Positions 1 through 12,400 of a stretch of 64,000 nt of DNA are shown piece after piece; the stretch's first letter is position 1; the number at the start of each line of letters is the position of its first letter. The position numbers were made by a program, and so were the translations under genes. The notes beneath the pieces are model-generated. The model saw nothing but the letters and a program-made list of their open reading frames with translations. It was not told where the DNA came from and ran no database searches. The stretch comes from Mesostigma viride (lineage: Eukaryota > Streptophyta > Mesostigmatophyceae > Mesostigmatales > Mesostigmataceae): NCBI GenBank assembly GCA_009746045.1, contig RPFO01000392.1, positions 1,442,964 to 1,506,963 of the forward strand, given 5' to 3'.

Positions 1-459
1 GCGTCGGTTGATCCCAGGAAGAGTTCCCAAGGCCAGTCAATGGCATTCATCATGTCGAACCCAGTCACCCAAGGCAGACCCGTCTGTGCCTGTGAGGGCA
101 TCCCCCCATGCCTTCAGGAGACGGTGTCGCATACTGCCAGCCTCTGGTTCCTTTCCCCATCATCCATCACGGGTACAACAGCATAACACGTTCTCAAGTC
201 GTCCCACACGCACGCATGCAATCGCAGTTCGGAGGACATCGTGTGGAAATTTTGCATGGGAAGCCTTTGGGCTCCTCGCCCTGGGGTAGCCACAACATGG
301 TATGGCCCTTGGGGCGTTTCCTCACTAGAGCTGTGGCAACCAACCCCACGCCAACGCTTCCTTGTGATCCTTGCTGGCTTACTGTCGCCTCGCCTCCACT
401 TGATGGCTGTGCGCACTGCCTGCGGACCACCTTGCGCGCACCCGGTTGTTCCTTGGCAG
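1..459 (+). other. Intron (or 5' flank) preceding the first visible P4-ATPase exon
   Basis: No segment resembles the N-terminal P4-ATPase sequence that should precede DNAISTTKY, and a good acceptor (ccttggcag) ends at 459. The stretch is therefore taken as the 3' part of an intron. Overlapping open frames on both strands have no recognisable similarity. Confidence 0.6.
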
Positions 460-3400
460 GACAACGCCATCTCCACCACAAAGTACAGCTTCCTGTCCTT
501 CATCCCCAAGGGGCTGTACGAGCAGGTGCGTGCAAAAGCACACCATACACAACTTGTTATATCAGATTGCTTCAATCTGTTGTCATTACGGAATGCTGCA
601 ATTGCCAAGCCACGAGTTTCTGTGCACAGAGGATTTTCTTTGGTTCAAGGGAACCTCGGGTGCACAATTCTTCAGTTTCCCATTGTTTGGCCCTTCAAAA
701 ACGATGACATGGACGCCTTCTGGACGCTTTCTTGACGCTTTCTGGACACTTTCTGGACGCTTTCTGGACGCGTTTCATCCGTTCGGTCCTTCCAGCCCGT
801 CTGTTCACGCAGGCTGCTCGCTCCACATCGCACTTGGCCTGCTTGAACCCATGCCTGCCTCCCTGCTCGTCTTTTGGATGGCACCTTCAACCCAATGTAC
901 CTATGCAGCACGAGTCCCGTTTGCTTGGCATCGGGCTGTGAACAAATCTCTGCCACTCTCACTCTCATGCATCATTGTCTGCCCCTCCCCCTGCCTTCCT
1001 CCTGCTTTCCCTTTGCCCCCACAGTTCCGCCGCCTGGCCAACTGCTACTTCCTGGGCATCGCCATCATCTCGACAACGCCTCTCAGGTACGTATGAGCTG
1101 GATGACACCCCTCAGGTACAAACCACCTCCTTGACACCCTGGTGCCGTAATTCGGCCCCCTCGCAACTGCACAGCTTTGGCCGCCTATACCTTTGGCCAC
1201 CAGGCTGGGCAGCTTCTGACCTGTGGCAAGGCGTGTGGAATCGCGCCACTGTTCCGCAAGGCCACTGCCTACAGCGTGGCTAGATTCTACGGCGGTCAAC
1301 GTTTAGATGTCTACAGCCAGTCAGGCAGGACATGTTTGGTCTCAGCCAAATGGTCTCGGTGTTCTTGTTTGTAGATGGACCTGTTGTCAGTGGGCAGGGC
1401 AGCACATTGTCAGGAGGTGACAGGTGGCAGTCCTGTTTGACGTGTACATTCTGGCACTCATGCAAGCGGACCATGTCTGTGTGTGACATGCATGTCTCCC
1501 GTGCACATCAGCCCAGGAACCCAGTTACTTTCAGGCACTTTTCACTCTGTGTGAATGCAGATCTAAACCTGGGGAGTGAACTGGAATTGGGTAACGCAGC
1601 ACCTGCAGCGCTCGTCTTTCTTAGAGCATGGTGTAGTCGCATGTGATGGGGAGGCAAGAGCATGCACTTATTCTGCCTTGGCTATTTCAGTATTTACCAC
1701 AGGAATCGACCCATTGACTCATGTCACTCTGCCTTGGCTATTTCAGTATTTACCACAGGAATCAACCCATTAACTCATGTCACTCTGCCTTGGCTATTTC
1801 AGTATTTACCACAGGAATCGACCCATTGACTCATGCCACTCTGCCTTGTGTTCCTCCCGGTGGTCAACACCGTGGCCATACGCACGTCATGTGTGAGTGC
1901 CTCGCAGCCCCGTCCACCCGATCACCAACATGGGCCCGCTGCTCATTGTGCTCCTCGTCTCGCTCATCAAGGAGGGCTTCGAGGACGTGGTGCGTGGGGG
2001 ACCCTGGGGGCTGCTGTGTGATGCTGTACCCAGTGGCGGTTTGAGCTTGCTGAGTGTGAGTGCTTCAGGAACTTGGTTTATGCATAGGCACAGGCTTCGG
2101 GGGATACGATTGTGCCGGGTAGTGGTTTAAACCTGTCACGTTCAGGGGGGCGCAGACACACCTCCCTGTCCATGCAAACACACTCCCTGTGGCATGACCA
2201 ACCCTGTACACGTCTGTTGTACTGCTGTGAATCCTTTGGCTGTGTCGTGTGTGCAGAAACGCCACCGCAAAGACATGGAGGTGAACCGCTCGACCACCGA
2301 GGTGCTGGTGGGGGAGACATGGACGACTGTCATGTGGCACCAGGTGCAGGTGGGCGACATTGTGCGCGTGCACGACAAGCGCTACTTCCCAGCGGATCTG
2401 GTGCTCCTCTCCTCGAGCAACCCGGACGGTGTCTGCTACATCGAGGTGGGTGGATGCGCACCCATCATTTTGCTTCGTTTTGGTTTGTTTCAGCGCCTTT
2501 GTTTGTTCTGGCGCCCGCAAGCTCTCTCCGCGGTTTGTGTTTGTGTTTGTATGTGTGTGCTTCCATGTTGGGTCTTATCCTGGTATCTCATAGCGTGTTG
2601 GCCCCCATTCGGGTGCGCCTTGTACCATCAGGGCAGCATGCACCCTCCGTTGTAGGCTCCTGCTTATCTCCTGCTTGCATCGCATGTGTCCTTACGCTCG
2701 CAGGCGGCCAACCTTGCATCGAGACCTTGCTCGCCTCATGCTCGCCTCATGCTCGCCTCATGCTCGCCTCATGCTCGCCTCATGCTCGCCTCATGCTCGC
2801 CTCATGCTCGCCTCATGCTCGCCTCATGCTTGCCTCGTGCTCGCCTCATCCCCGCCTTCATGCTCACAGACGGCCAACCTGGACGGCGAGACCAACCTGA
2901 AGATCCGAAAGTGCCTCGAACGGACCTGGTCTTACAACACCGAGAAGACGCTCTCCTCGCTCAACGGTAGGCATGCTCTTCTGCGCACGCACTTGCACCG
3001 TCGTCATCTCATGGATACCCTGCCAGGAGGCGAGAGCTGTGGAGGTAAAAGAGGGGTCGCCCCTGTGCTAGTCGTAGGCATAACAAGCGCAGGCGTGTGG
3101 GCTCCTGGGCTTGCAATACCTAGGGCATGGTTTCCAGGAGCCCACGTTGCTGGATGGTTTGGTTGACCGCCCTGATCGGTAGAGGGTATTACGTGCCCTG
3201 ATCGGTAGAGGGTATTACGTGCCCTGATCGGTAGAGGGTATTACGTGCCCTGATCGGTAGAGGGTATTACGTGCCCTGATTGGTAGAGGGTATTACATGC
3301 CCTGATCGGTAGAGGGTATTACGTGCCCGCCCTGTTGTCTAGTGGATGGTAGCGTGCACACCCTTGTCACTAGGCCGTGCAAGCCCTTGTCTCGGGCCAG

Positions 3401-6400
3401 TTTGGCGCGCCACTTGCCCGGCAGTAAAGCTTGTGCCCTTGCCCATGCGGGAAAGTGTGCGGCCTCACCAGCGGACAGCGGTCTGTGCCCTGTGTGCTGG
3501 ATAGCGCACTCTGCCTCGTGAAACCTTGTCCATTTGGTCTTTTTTGATCTCCTTCAAAGGGCGCCTCACGTGGCAATTTTGAGTTCTGTGAAATGAGCCT
3601 GCTGCTGGTTGCGTCACGACCACCGGTCACGGGTGAAGGACGGCATTGCTGTTTTCTCCCGTCGTGAGCACTTCTACACTGAATATAAAAGCCTAACTCC
3701 TCCCCTTACCACGGCTGAGTTCTCTTCCACCCCCATGGTGCATTTCCTGCCTGCGTGCATATGCCCCGCTACAGCCATGGTGGAGTGCGAGCCCCCGAAC
3801 AACCACCTGTACACGTTCATCGGCAACCTCATCCTCAACGGCAAGGAGGTGATTCCCCTGGCCCCGCCCCAGATACTGCTCAGGGTAAGCCCAGATACTG
3901 CTCTACCAACAGGGAGCATGATTTTATTTGGAATGTCTCGTGAGGTCTAGGATTATGCAGGCTGTTTGCTCTCGTTATGATGGCTTTGTTATGGTATGAT
4001 GGCTTTTTTATGGTTGCTTTGTTATGATGGCTTTGTTATGGTATGATGGCTTTGTTATGATGGCTTTGTTATGGTATGATGGCTTTGTTATGATGGTTTT
4101 GTTATGGTATGATGGCTTTTGTTACGATGGCTTTGTTATGGTATGATGGCTTTGTTATGGTATGATTGGCTTTGCTTGTCGATTCCAGCTTGGCCCGACA
4201 TGTCTTCCTGCTGCAGTTTCTTCTATTCTGTGTCCCTAACTCTCCTTTGCACGTGTCCATGCTTTCTGCTGCGGTGCGCGCTGGCGGACGCCACCCCTCC
4301 AGGGCTGCTCCCTGCGGAACACAGGGTCCATCGTCGGCGTCGCGGTGTTCACTGGCGGAGAGACCAAGGTGGGCGTGCCCTGCCGTAAAACCTTGCTCTC
4401 TGGGGTTTGTGGCTGGCCACCGGCACGCGGTCTGCCTTTACGCGCGAGTCATGCACGTGCCACCGTAGCACGTTTGGGTGGCACCTGGTTGGCGTAGTGG
4501 TGTGCCAGTATGGATGCAGCTGAAGCGAGCGTAAGGGCCAGGATACGGTGCTGGCCCACGCTCACCCAGTGCAAGGGAGAAAGATTGGGTGGGGTAAGGC
4601 TTGCTTCTCTGGTGGGGTGAAATGGCGGGAAAACAAACAAGCAAACGGAAGTCAGATGATGAAAAGCAAACAATGATCAAAACAACAAGCAAGGCAATAA
4701 GCTGACCTCCGCTCCTCGCTCCTCCGTCCCTCCTGCCCCCCCATGCCACCATGACGTGCAGGTGATGATGAACACGACGGCGGTCCCCTCCAAGCGCAGC
4801 ACCCTGGAGCACACCCTGGACCGCCTCATCCTCTTCCTCTTCGTAGTTCTCTTCGTCATCTGCCTGCTCGGCGCACTCGGCAGGTGCGCGTTGTTCACCT
4901 CCCTTTTCCGCAATAAGAGATCCGCGATGCTTTTTGTGGGTTTGTGCTGATCAAGGCGGCGTCAAAGCCATATTGCAGGCCTGGTTTTTAGGTGCCGTGA
5001 ACCTGTTTGCTGCGACACCTTGGACACTGTCATCCTTCCTGAGGTTACTTTGTGTGCACTATACACTTACTTGCTTTGCACTCTGTTTACACTTATACTT
5101 TGTGTATGCTATATTTTGTGCACTTCTGGCACTCGCTTGGCCTCCGTTCCCCCCCCACTCCCGCGCCCCCCCCCAGCGGCATGTTCATCGATGCCAAGTA
5201 CTGGTACCTGGGGCTGGAGGATGCTGACATCGTCTTTAACCCCAAGCGGCCTATCATTGTGAGTGTGACATGTTGTTGACTAAGCGCTGGCAGACGGCAC
5301 CTGCTTGCACGCGTCCTATGACTCAGTGCTGCTCCCATCCGCGTGCTACTCTTCAAACCCTCTGGAGGTGGACTGTCTGGCGCAAAAAACTCTGCGCTGC
5401 GCTTGTCTGAGTAATGGGAGGCTGCGCTTGTCCCAGTAATGGGAGGCTGCGCTTGTCTCAGTAATGGGAGGCTGCGCTTGTCTCAGTAATGGGAGGTCTC
5501 AGTAATGGGAGGCTGCGCTTGTCTCAGTAATGGGAGGCTGCACTTGTCTCAGTAATGGGAGGCTGCGCTTGTCTCGATAATGGGAGGCTGCGTTGTCTCA
5601 GTAATGGGAGGGTGCGCTTGTCTCAGTAATGGGAGGCTGCGCTTGTCTCAGTAATGGGAGGCTGCGCTTGCCTCAGTAATGGGAGGCTGCGCTTGTCTCA
5701 GTAATGGGAGGCGTCGCTTGTCTCAGTAATGGGAGGCGTGTTCTGAGATAGGCCTTTGTAGGGCTAATGGCATGCTTCCTGCGCACGCTGAAGGCCTTGG
5801 GCATGTATGAGTGTGAGTGGTTTTGAGAGAAGATTTTGGAGCCCAGAAAAGCTTGTGTGCACGTAATCACGTGGGCCGTGCGGTCTGAGGCGCGCATGTG
5901 GAAGGGGGTGACACTCCCGATTGACATTAGACTGCCCAGCATGTTCTATTTGTAATCTCATGGTTGCTTGCCCCTTGCGTCTTTCCTGCCTCTGCATTGT
6001 TTTAGAACTCTTCTTCATTTGGCAAACAATCGTTATAAACGTGCTGGCAAATGCTCTTGCAAATGTGACCCCTGCGCCTCTCTACCTCTCCAGGTGGGCT
6101 TCCTCAACTTCTTCACGCTGCTGACGCTGTACAGCACCATCATCCCCATCTCCCTCTACGTCTCCATCGAGGTATATTGTAATAATAATGAATCGTTGGA
6201 CAACCCTTTTCTGGGTTTGTTCCCCGTCTCCCTCTAAATCTCCCACCTCTGGGAAGGTGTTAATGGTTGGATAGTAATTTACTCCGGTTCTTCCACCATC
6301 TGCATCTCCCTTCACGTCTCACATGAGGTGAGGCCCCGTTGCATGTGCATGGCAGCGAGGCAATCCCAGGGATGGTGTCGTTCCCTTCTTCGGGCTCACA

Positions 6401-9400
6401 GCGTAGACGGTTTGCATGTTGGTGCCATGCATTATGTGTAGTTAAGCACGCGGCGCTACCGAGCATGCCTCGTGTTGTTCTGTTACGTGCTGGATCTCAT
6501 AGGTTGGGCAGTGGAACTGGTATCTCCTACAGTCACTGCTCCTGATCACGGCTTGTATTCACTGCTCCTATATTCACTGCTTCTACTGCCCACATCATGA
6601 CAAGGTGCTCTGCTGCTGGCACCTGCACGCACGTGCTGCTGGCACCTGTCCACTCCCCCTTTCCCCAGATGATCAAGGTGATCCAGGTCACCCACTTCTT
6701 CAACAAAGACCTCAGCATGTACCACGCGGAGAGCGACACGCCCGCGCTCGCACGCACGTCCAACCTCAACGAGGAGCTGGGGCAGGTATGAATGGGTTAT
6801 GGTATGAATGGCTGGGGTATGTGATGAATGGGTTGTGCTGTGCATGGAGTGCTAGTGTAGTGACATTGTGCTTCATAGTATAGTGATGTTGTGCTCATAG
6901 TATAGTGACATTGTGCTTCATAGTATAGTGACATTGTGCTTCATAGTATAGTGACATTGTGCTTTTTAGTATAGTGATATTACTGCTTCGTTGCAAGGCT
7001 CCCTGCACATCCAAGCTCGACGAGCGGCTGGAGCAGGTACCTAGAGTTATTTGTGATCCATGTGACCCTGTATTGGGTGTCAGTGATCCATGTGACCCTG
7101 TATTGGTCGTCAGTAATCAATGTGACCCTGTCCTGATTGTCAGTGATCCATGTGACCCTGTATTGGTTGTCAGTGATCCATGTGACCCTGTATTGCTTGT
7201 TCCGTACAGTCTGCTAGTATGCCGGTATATATCTTTTGTATGGGTTGCCGCGTCGCATCGCTCGCGAACAAGTCCAACCTCCACAAGGAGCTGGGGCAGG
7301 CATGGCAGGCCAATAAGGGGGGAAACTAGATAACAGGCCAATAAGGGGGGAAACTAGATAACAGGCCAATAAGGGGGGGAACTAGATAACAGGCCAATAA
7401 GGGGGGAAACTAGATAACAGGCCAATAAGGGGGGGAACTAGATAACAGGCCAATTAGGGGGAAACTAGATAACAGGCCAAGACAATGACTTTGGCTGCCA
7501 CATCGCCAGCTTATACAAGTTGGTGGCGGGCATGACCGCACACTACCTGCTACAATCACCTACGCATGATCAACTTGGCGTGGTGCGTGCCTGTCCCCAT
7601 GATACAAGTAGCTGGGCGGTGTAGAGGGAGTGGTAAATATGTCGATAGTCAACATCCCATGTTCAAGGACACCCTTGCTTTCTTTGCATGTGCACCACAA
7701 GGGGAGGAGCTTAGGCAAGGGAAGGACCACGGAGCAACCGCTTGCCGACACCGGCGTGATGTGCTGCTGTGATGCTGATTCTAGGCTCTGCGCAGGTGAA
7801 CCCTGGGGTGAGGGGCCGGATTTTGTCAGTTGTAATTTTGTCATGCATGGAAGGGAATGCATGGCTTCCTAAGGACGCCTTGTCACACTAGGGCTTTCCA
7901 CTAAACCCCTGTTGGTAGGTCATCAAACTCCCTGGCATGCCCTGGCCTGACGCTCACTTTACCCGTCCTGCTTGTCATGCCCGCCCATGTGCCTGACCTC
8001 GCCCCATCCGCCAGGTGTCCTTCATATTCAGTGACAAGACGGGCACGCTGACGCAGAACCAGATGGAGTTCTTCAAGTGCTCGGTCGGCGGCGTCTCGTA
8101 CGGTCAGGGTATCACTGAGATCCAGCGCGCCAACGCCAAGCGCAACAACCAGACGCTGCTGGAGGTAGGGGGAGCCTCCGCAAATAACCAACGCGCTCAC
8201 CATAGGCAGAGCACGGCCACCCTGACCATAACACCACGACCTAGTTTCCACCACTTGCATGAGCACATCACCGCTATGGGTACAGCGTTGAAAGGCACTA
8301 TGAGCCAGATCAAAGATGACGTAGGGATGTAGGGGATGGGACCTGTGCATCCGCTGCAGGCATCGCGCAACATCTGGTGACTGTTAGAGCTGCCAGCAGC
8401 CCCCGCAGATGCGTTTGCCACAACAGTCTAAGCTGCTCTCTTGGACTACCGTTCCAATCGCCAAAGCCCTCACCACCAGTCTGTGCCATGGGCGTGCCAT
8501 CCTGCTCTCCCTTGCTTTATTTCTGGGCAAGCAGCTTCTAGCCACGTCCCCTGCATTGCCTGTGCATGAGGGGGGCGGGATCCCTTCCTTCGCACTCGCT
8601 GGCCAATCTCCTCAAGGCTCCATGCAGGCAGGGAATCAGCGTTGTCTACTTTTAACCCGCGGCCCACGCTGACTAAGACTGGCTTCTCCCTCTGCGTTCC
8701 CCCCCCCCCCCCCTCCCCCCATCCTTGCTTGCGTGATGGTGATGATGGCTGCCAGCCCGCCAAGCTCACTGGGGATGACGTGGAGCCTGGCTTCAACTTT
8801 AGCGACACGCGGCTGCTCAACGGTACCTGGACGCAGGAGCCGGCGCGGGCCAGTATCGAGGTAGGCCAGGTGGCGCATTCGCAGGACGCATCCAGCGCCC
8901 TTCTCTGCACCTTGCCCACACGATCTTACCTTCCTCTTTCCCACAGGATGTCGCCTTCCTCTTCCACGTCTGATCAGAGGGAAAAAATGAAGACGAAACT
9001 TGGATGTTTTTAATGGAAGCCTAATGGACCGAGTTGCCTTGCCAATAAGCGGTAGATGGTTGCGACTTGCGACCATGGGGGGCTTTTGGCTGTTGGATCA
9101 AACAAATTTTTCACTCTGGCTGCCATCTGCCGGTTTCACGCACATGCGAGCCGGACTCCTTCCTTCCTCGTTCTTGCATTGGCCCCCTCCATGCGGACGT
9201 TGGCAGGAGTTCTGCCGCCTGCTGGCTGTGTGCCACACCGTGCTCCCCGAGGGCAAGGAAACGCCCAAGGAGATTGTCTACCAGGCATCGTCGCCGGACG
9301 AGCTGGCACTGGTGGTGGCGGCCAAGCGCCTCGGTTTTTTCTTCTATCGACGCACGCCCACGAGCGTGTTCGTGCGCGAGATGCACCACCAGGGGGGGGC

Positions 9401-12400
9401 GAAAGACGTGGAGTACAAAATCCTGAATGTGCTCGAGTTCAACAGCACGCGCAAGCGGCAGTCGGTCGTGTGTCGGCACCCTTCCGGCGCCTACGTGCTC
9501 TACTGCAAGGTATCTGCACGACTGTATAGTGCTCATCCAAACAGTATCGTGCGCATCTATTCCGGTAATCAGTAGCATACTATCTGACAGAATCCACGTG
9601 CATCGATGCAGGCTGGGCTGTGGGATGCAAGGCAGACGCCGACGTGCTCTGCGGCAATCTGACTATAGTAACTGTGACATGTTTGAGGCTAACTCACGTG
9701 TTCTACTAACTGCAAGGTATCTGGACTACGGGCAAGGATCATCTACGCCACGGCATTGCAATGTGAGCGAACTGCAACATGCATGCGCGGGTGGCAAGTA
9801 GAATGGTGGGCACGCTCCTAGTCACTTGGTCCCGCCACTGGGATGCTGAGCCTCGTTTCTCACCGCCATTGGCCCATCGTGTTCAACCACAGGCCTATGG
9901 GCAGGGCAGCCAGTCGCTGTTGCTTCTACTCGTTTGTCTTGCAACTGCCGTGTGGCGGTAACTGAAAACAACCCTGCCCACCTCCCTGTCTGCCATGTGC
10001 AGGGTGCGGACAACGTCATCTATGACCGCCTCGAGCGCAAGGCCAACAAGGAGCTGTCGCCCGCCAACAGCCACGCGGCTGTCACGTCCGACCACCTGGC
10101 GGAGTTTGGGGAGGATGGCTTGCGCACGGTGGGTACGAATCAACAAACAAAGTAAGCGTAGTTTGACAAACAGAGAATGGCCTGCGCACGGTGGGAACGA
10201 ATCAACAAACAAAGTAAGCTTAGTTTGACAAACAGAGAATGGCCTGCACACGGTGGGTACAAATCAACAAACAAAGTAAGCGTAGTTTCACGGGTGCTGT
10301 TTATGAGATAGATTACTCGAACAAACAAGAAGATGGACTGCACACGCTGGGTGTAGCGCACACGCAGATTTTCCTCCAGACAAAAGCTACCTGAAAAATT
10401 GAAGAATGGCCTGCAGACTGCGCATGGCAAAAACAAAAATCTCTAGGCACACAAAATCACTGCTGGCACTAGCGTACTTAACAAATGCACCAACAGGTGC
10501 AGAACGCTTAGTTGGCTTTGTGTGGGTGAATGTGATTGGTGTTCAATAGGCTGTCACAAAATATGCTTGCTAACGTAGTTTTGAATTCTCGGCAGTCCGG
10601 CGAAAGGATATCTCGGTGCACTCTGCTACTGGCCACACACAGCGGTCCTCTCTGACTGTCATGCCAAAAAATGCCCGCAGCAGGCGACCATCAGCTGGTC
10701 TGGTCGCGGTGGCTTGTTTGGTTGGGGTCCTGCCTGCGTGGTGACAGACTTGCGTTTGGCTACGTTGCTCCCCATCCCCAACATGTGGAGCGCTCCGCTC
10801 CCGCCCGCATTCTGCTCGCATTCTTGTTCCCACAGCTCTGCCTGGCGTACCGCCTGGTGCCGGCGGAGGAGTACGAACGCTGGAACAAGGCCTTTGTGGA
10901 GGCCAAGCAGTCGCTGGTGGACCGCGAGAAGAAACTCGATGAGGTGGGCCAGGGATGTACACACTCCTTGAAGATGCTCCTATATCACACTTTTATTCAC
11001 TAGTAGTATAGGGGTACCTGTGTCCTGCTGTATTCTCGGGCTACATGTGCAATATGCCAAGGCGGGTTCCTGCCAGTGTGTGCTCTAGTTGATTTGCTGT
11101 GTTAGAATTCCCTTTGTCTAAGCATGATCGTGGCAGCATGTGAGCATGGCTATAGCAGCGTCAAACCCTATAGCTCGCATGGAGCTTGCGGTATGTCTGG
11201 TCCTGGTGGCCGACAAGGGCGAGCACTGCTCTCGTCTGGTCATGATGTGCAGGATATGCAGGATGTGTCTGGCTTTTTGACAGTACAGCAGGCACATCGT
11301 GGGACAAGTACATGTTTCTCGATATCTGAACCTATGGGTTAGCTACCAGGGAAAGAGGGGCATGCAATCGTCTGCAAGCATCGCTCGTTTGAGCTCATGG
11401 TTAGCTAGGCTTCCATGGATTATTAAACGTTGCTGTCATCCACGGGGCGACATCCGTAACCGATATCGTGCCTGGGGTTGTTATGCTGCCACCCACGAAC
11501 TGTCCGCAGGCTGCGGAGTTGATCGAAGTAAACCTGACCTTGCTGGGTTGCACTGCCATCGAAGACAAGCTGCAGGTAGGGCTTTAATGGTAGGCCCGTG
11601 TTGTGTGCCTTACTGATGCCCTTGTATAGGTGCGGTTGCTGGCGTCATTGTCTTGGGAACAACAGTGTTTGTGAGCGAGCGCATAATATATTATCAGGAA
11701 GACGGCCCTCGGTATCCCTCTATATATTATCAGGAAGCCGGCCCTCGGTATCCCTCTAGATATTATCAGGAAGACGGCCCTCGGTATCCCTCTATATATT
11801 ATCAGGAAGCCGGCCCTCGGTATCCCTCTATATATTATCAGGAAGCCGGCCCTCGGTATCCCTCTATATATTATCAGGAAGACGGCCCTCGGTATCCCTC
11901 TATATATTATCAGGAAGACGACCCTCGGCATCCCTCTTCACCAGCGCACAGCTACTCTCTGTAGCCAGCAGCAACCACCGCTGCCATAGAAGCCACAAAA
12001 GCCAGGCCCGGAGGCCTTTATAAATTACATTTCCTGCCATGGTATATTTCCTCCGAGGGGTGGCTAGCCTTGACCCTTCCCCGGTACGATGACTCATCCG
12101 TTAAGGTACTCATCCGTGCCAAGGAGTATGTTCGGTCTGTACCGCGCATCACTTTGATTTGTCCTCTGACAAATGTCAACAATGGTTGGCTTCACATCTG
12201 CTTTCATGGACCTCACGTGCGAGTGGTGGACAGGATGGCGTGCCGGATGCTATCGAAAAGCTGGCTGCTGCCGGCATCAAGATCTGGGTGCTCACAGGCG
12301 ACAAGCTGGAGACGGCCATCAACGTCAGCTACGGTGAGCACCCTCTTAAAACCCTTCCAGCTATGGTGCTCCCGGTGGTAGCACTCTAGCTGCAGCCCTG

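Noticed and set aside
3170-7483. CRISPR-like arrays
   Set aside because: Units repeat head to tail with no unique spacers, in introns of a eukaryotic gene.
11584-11964. Repeat protein-like frames on both strands
   Set aside because: They arise from the 36-bp intronic minisatellite within the P4-ATPase gene.
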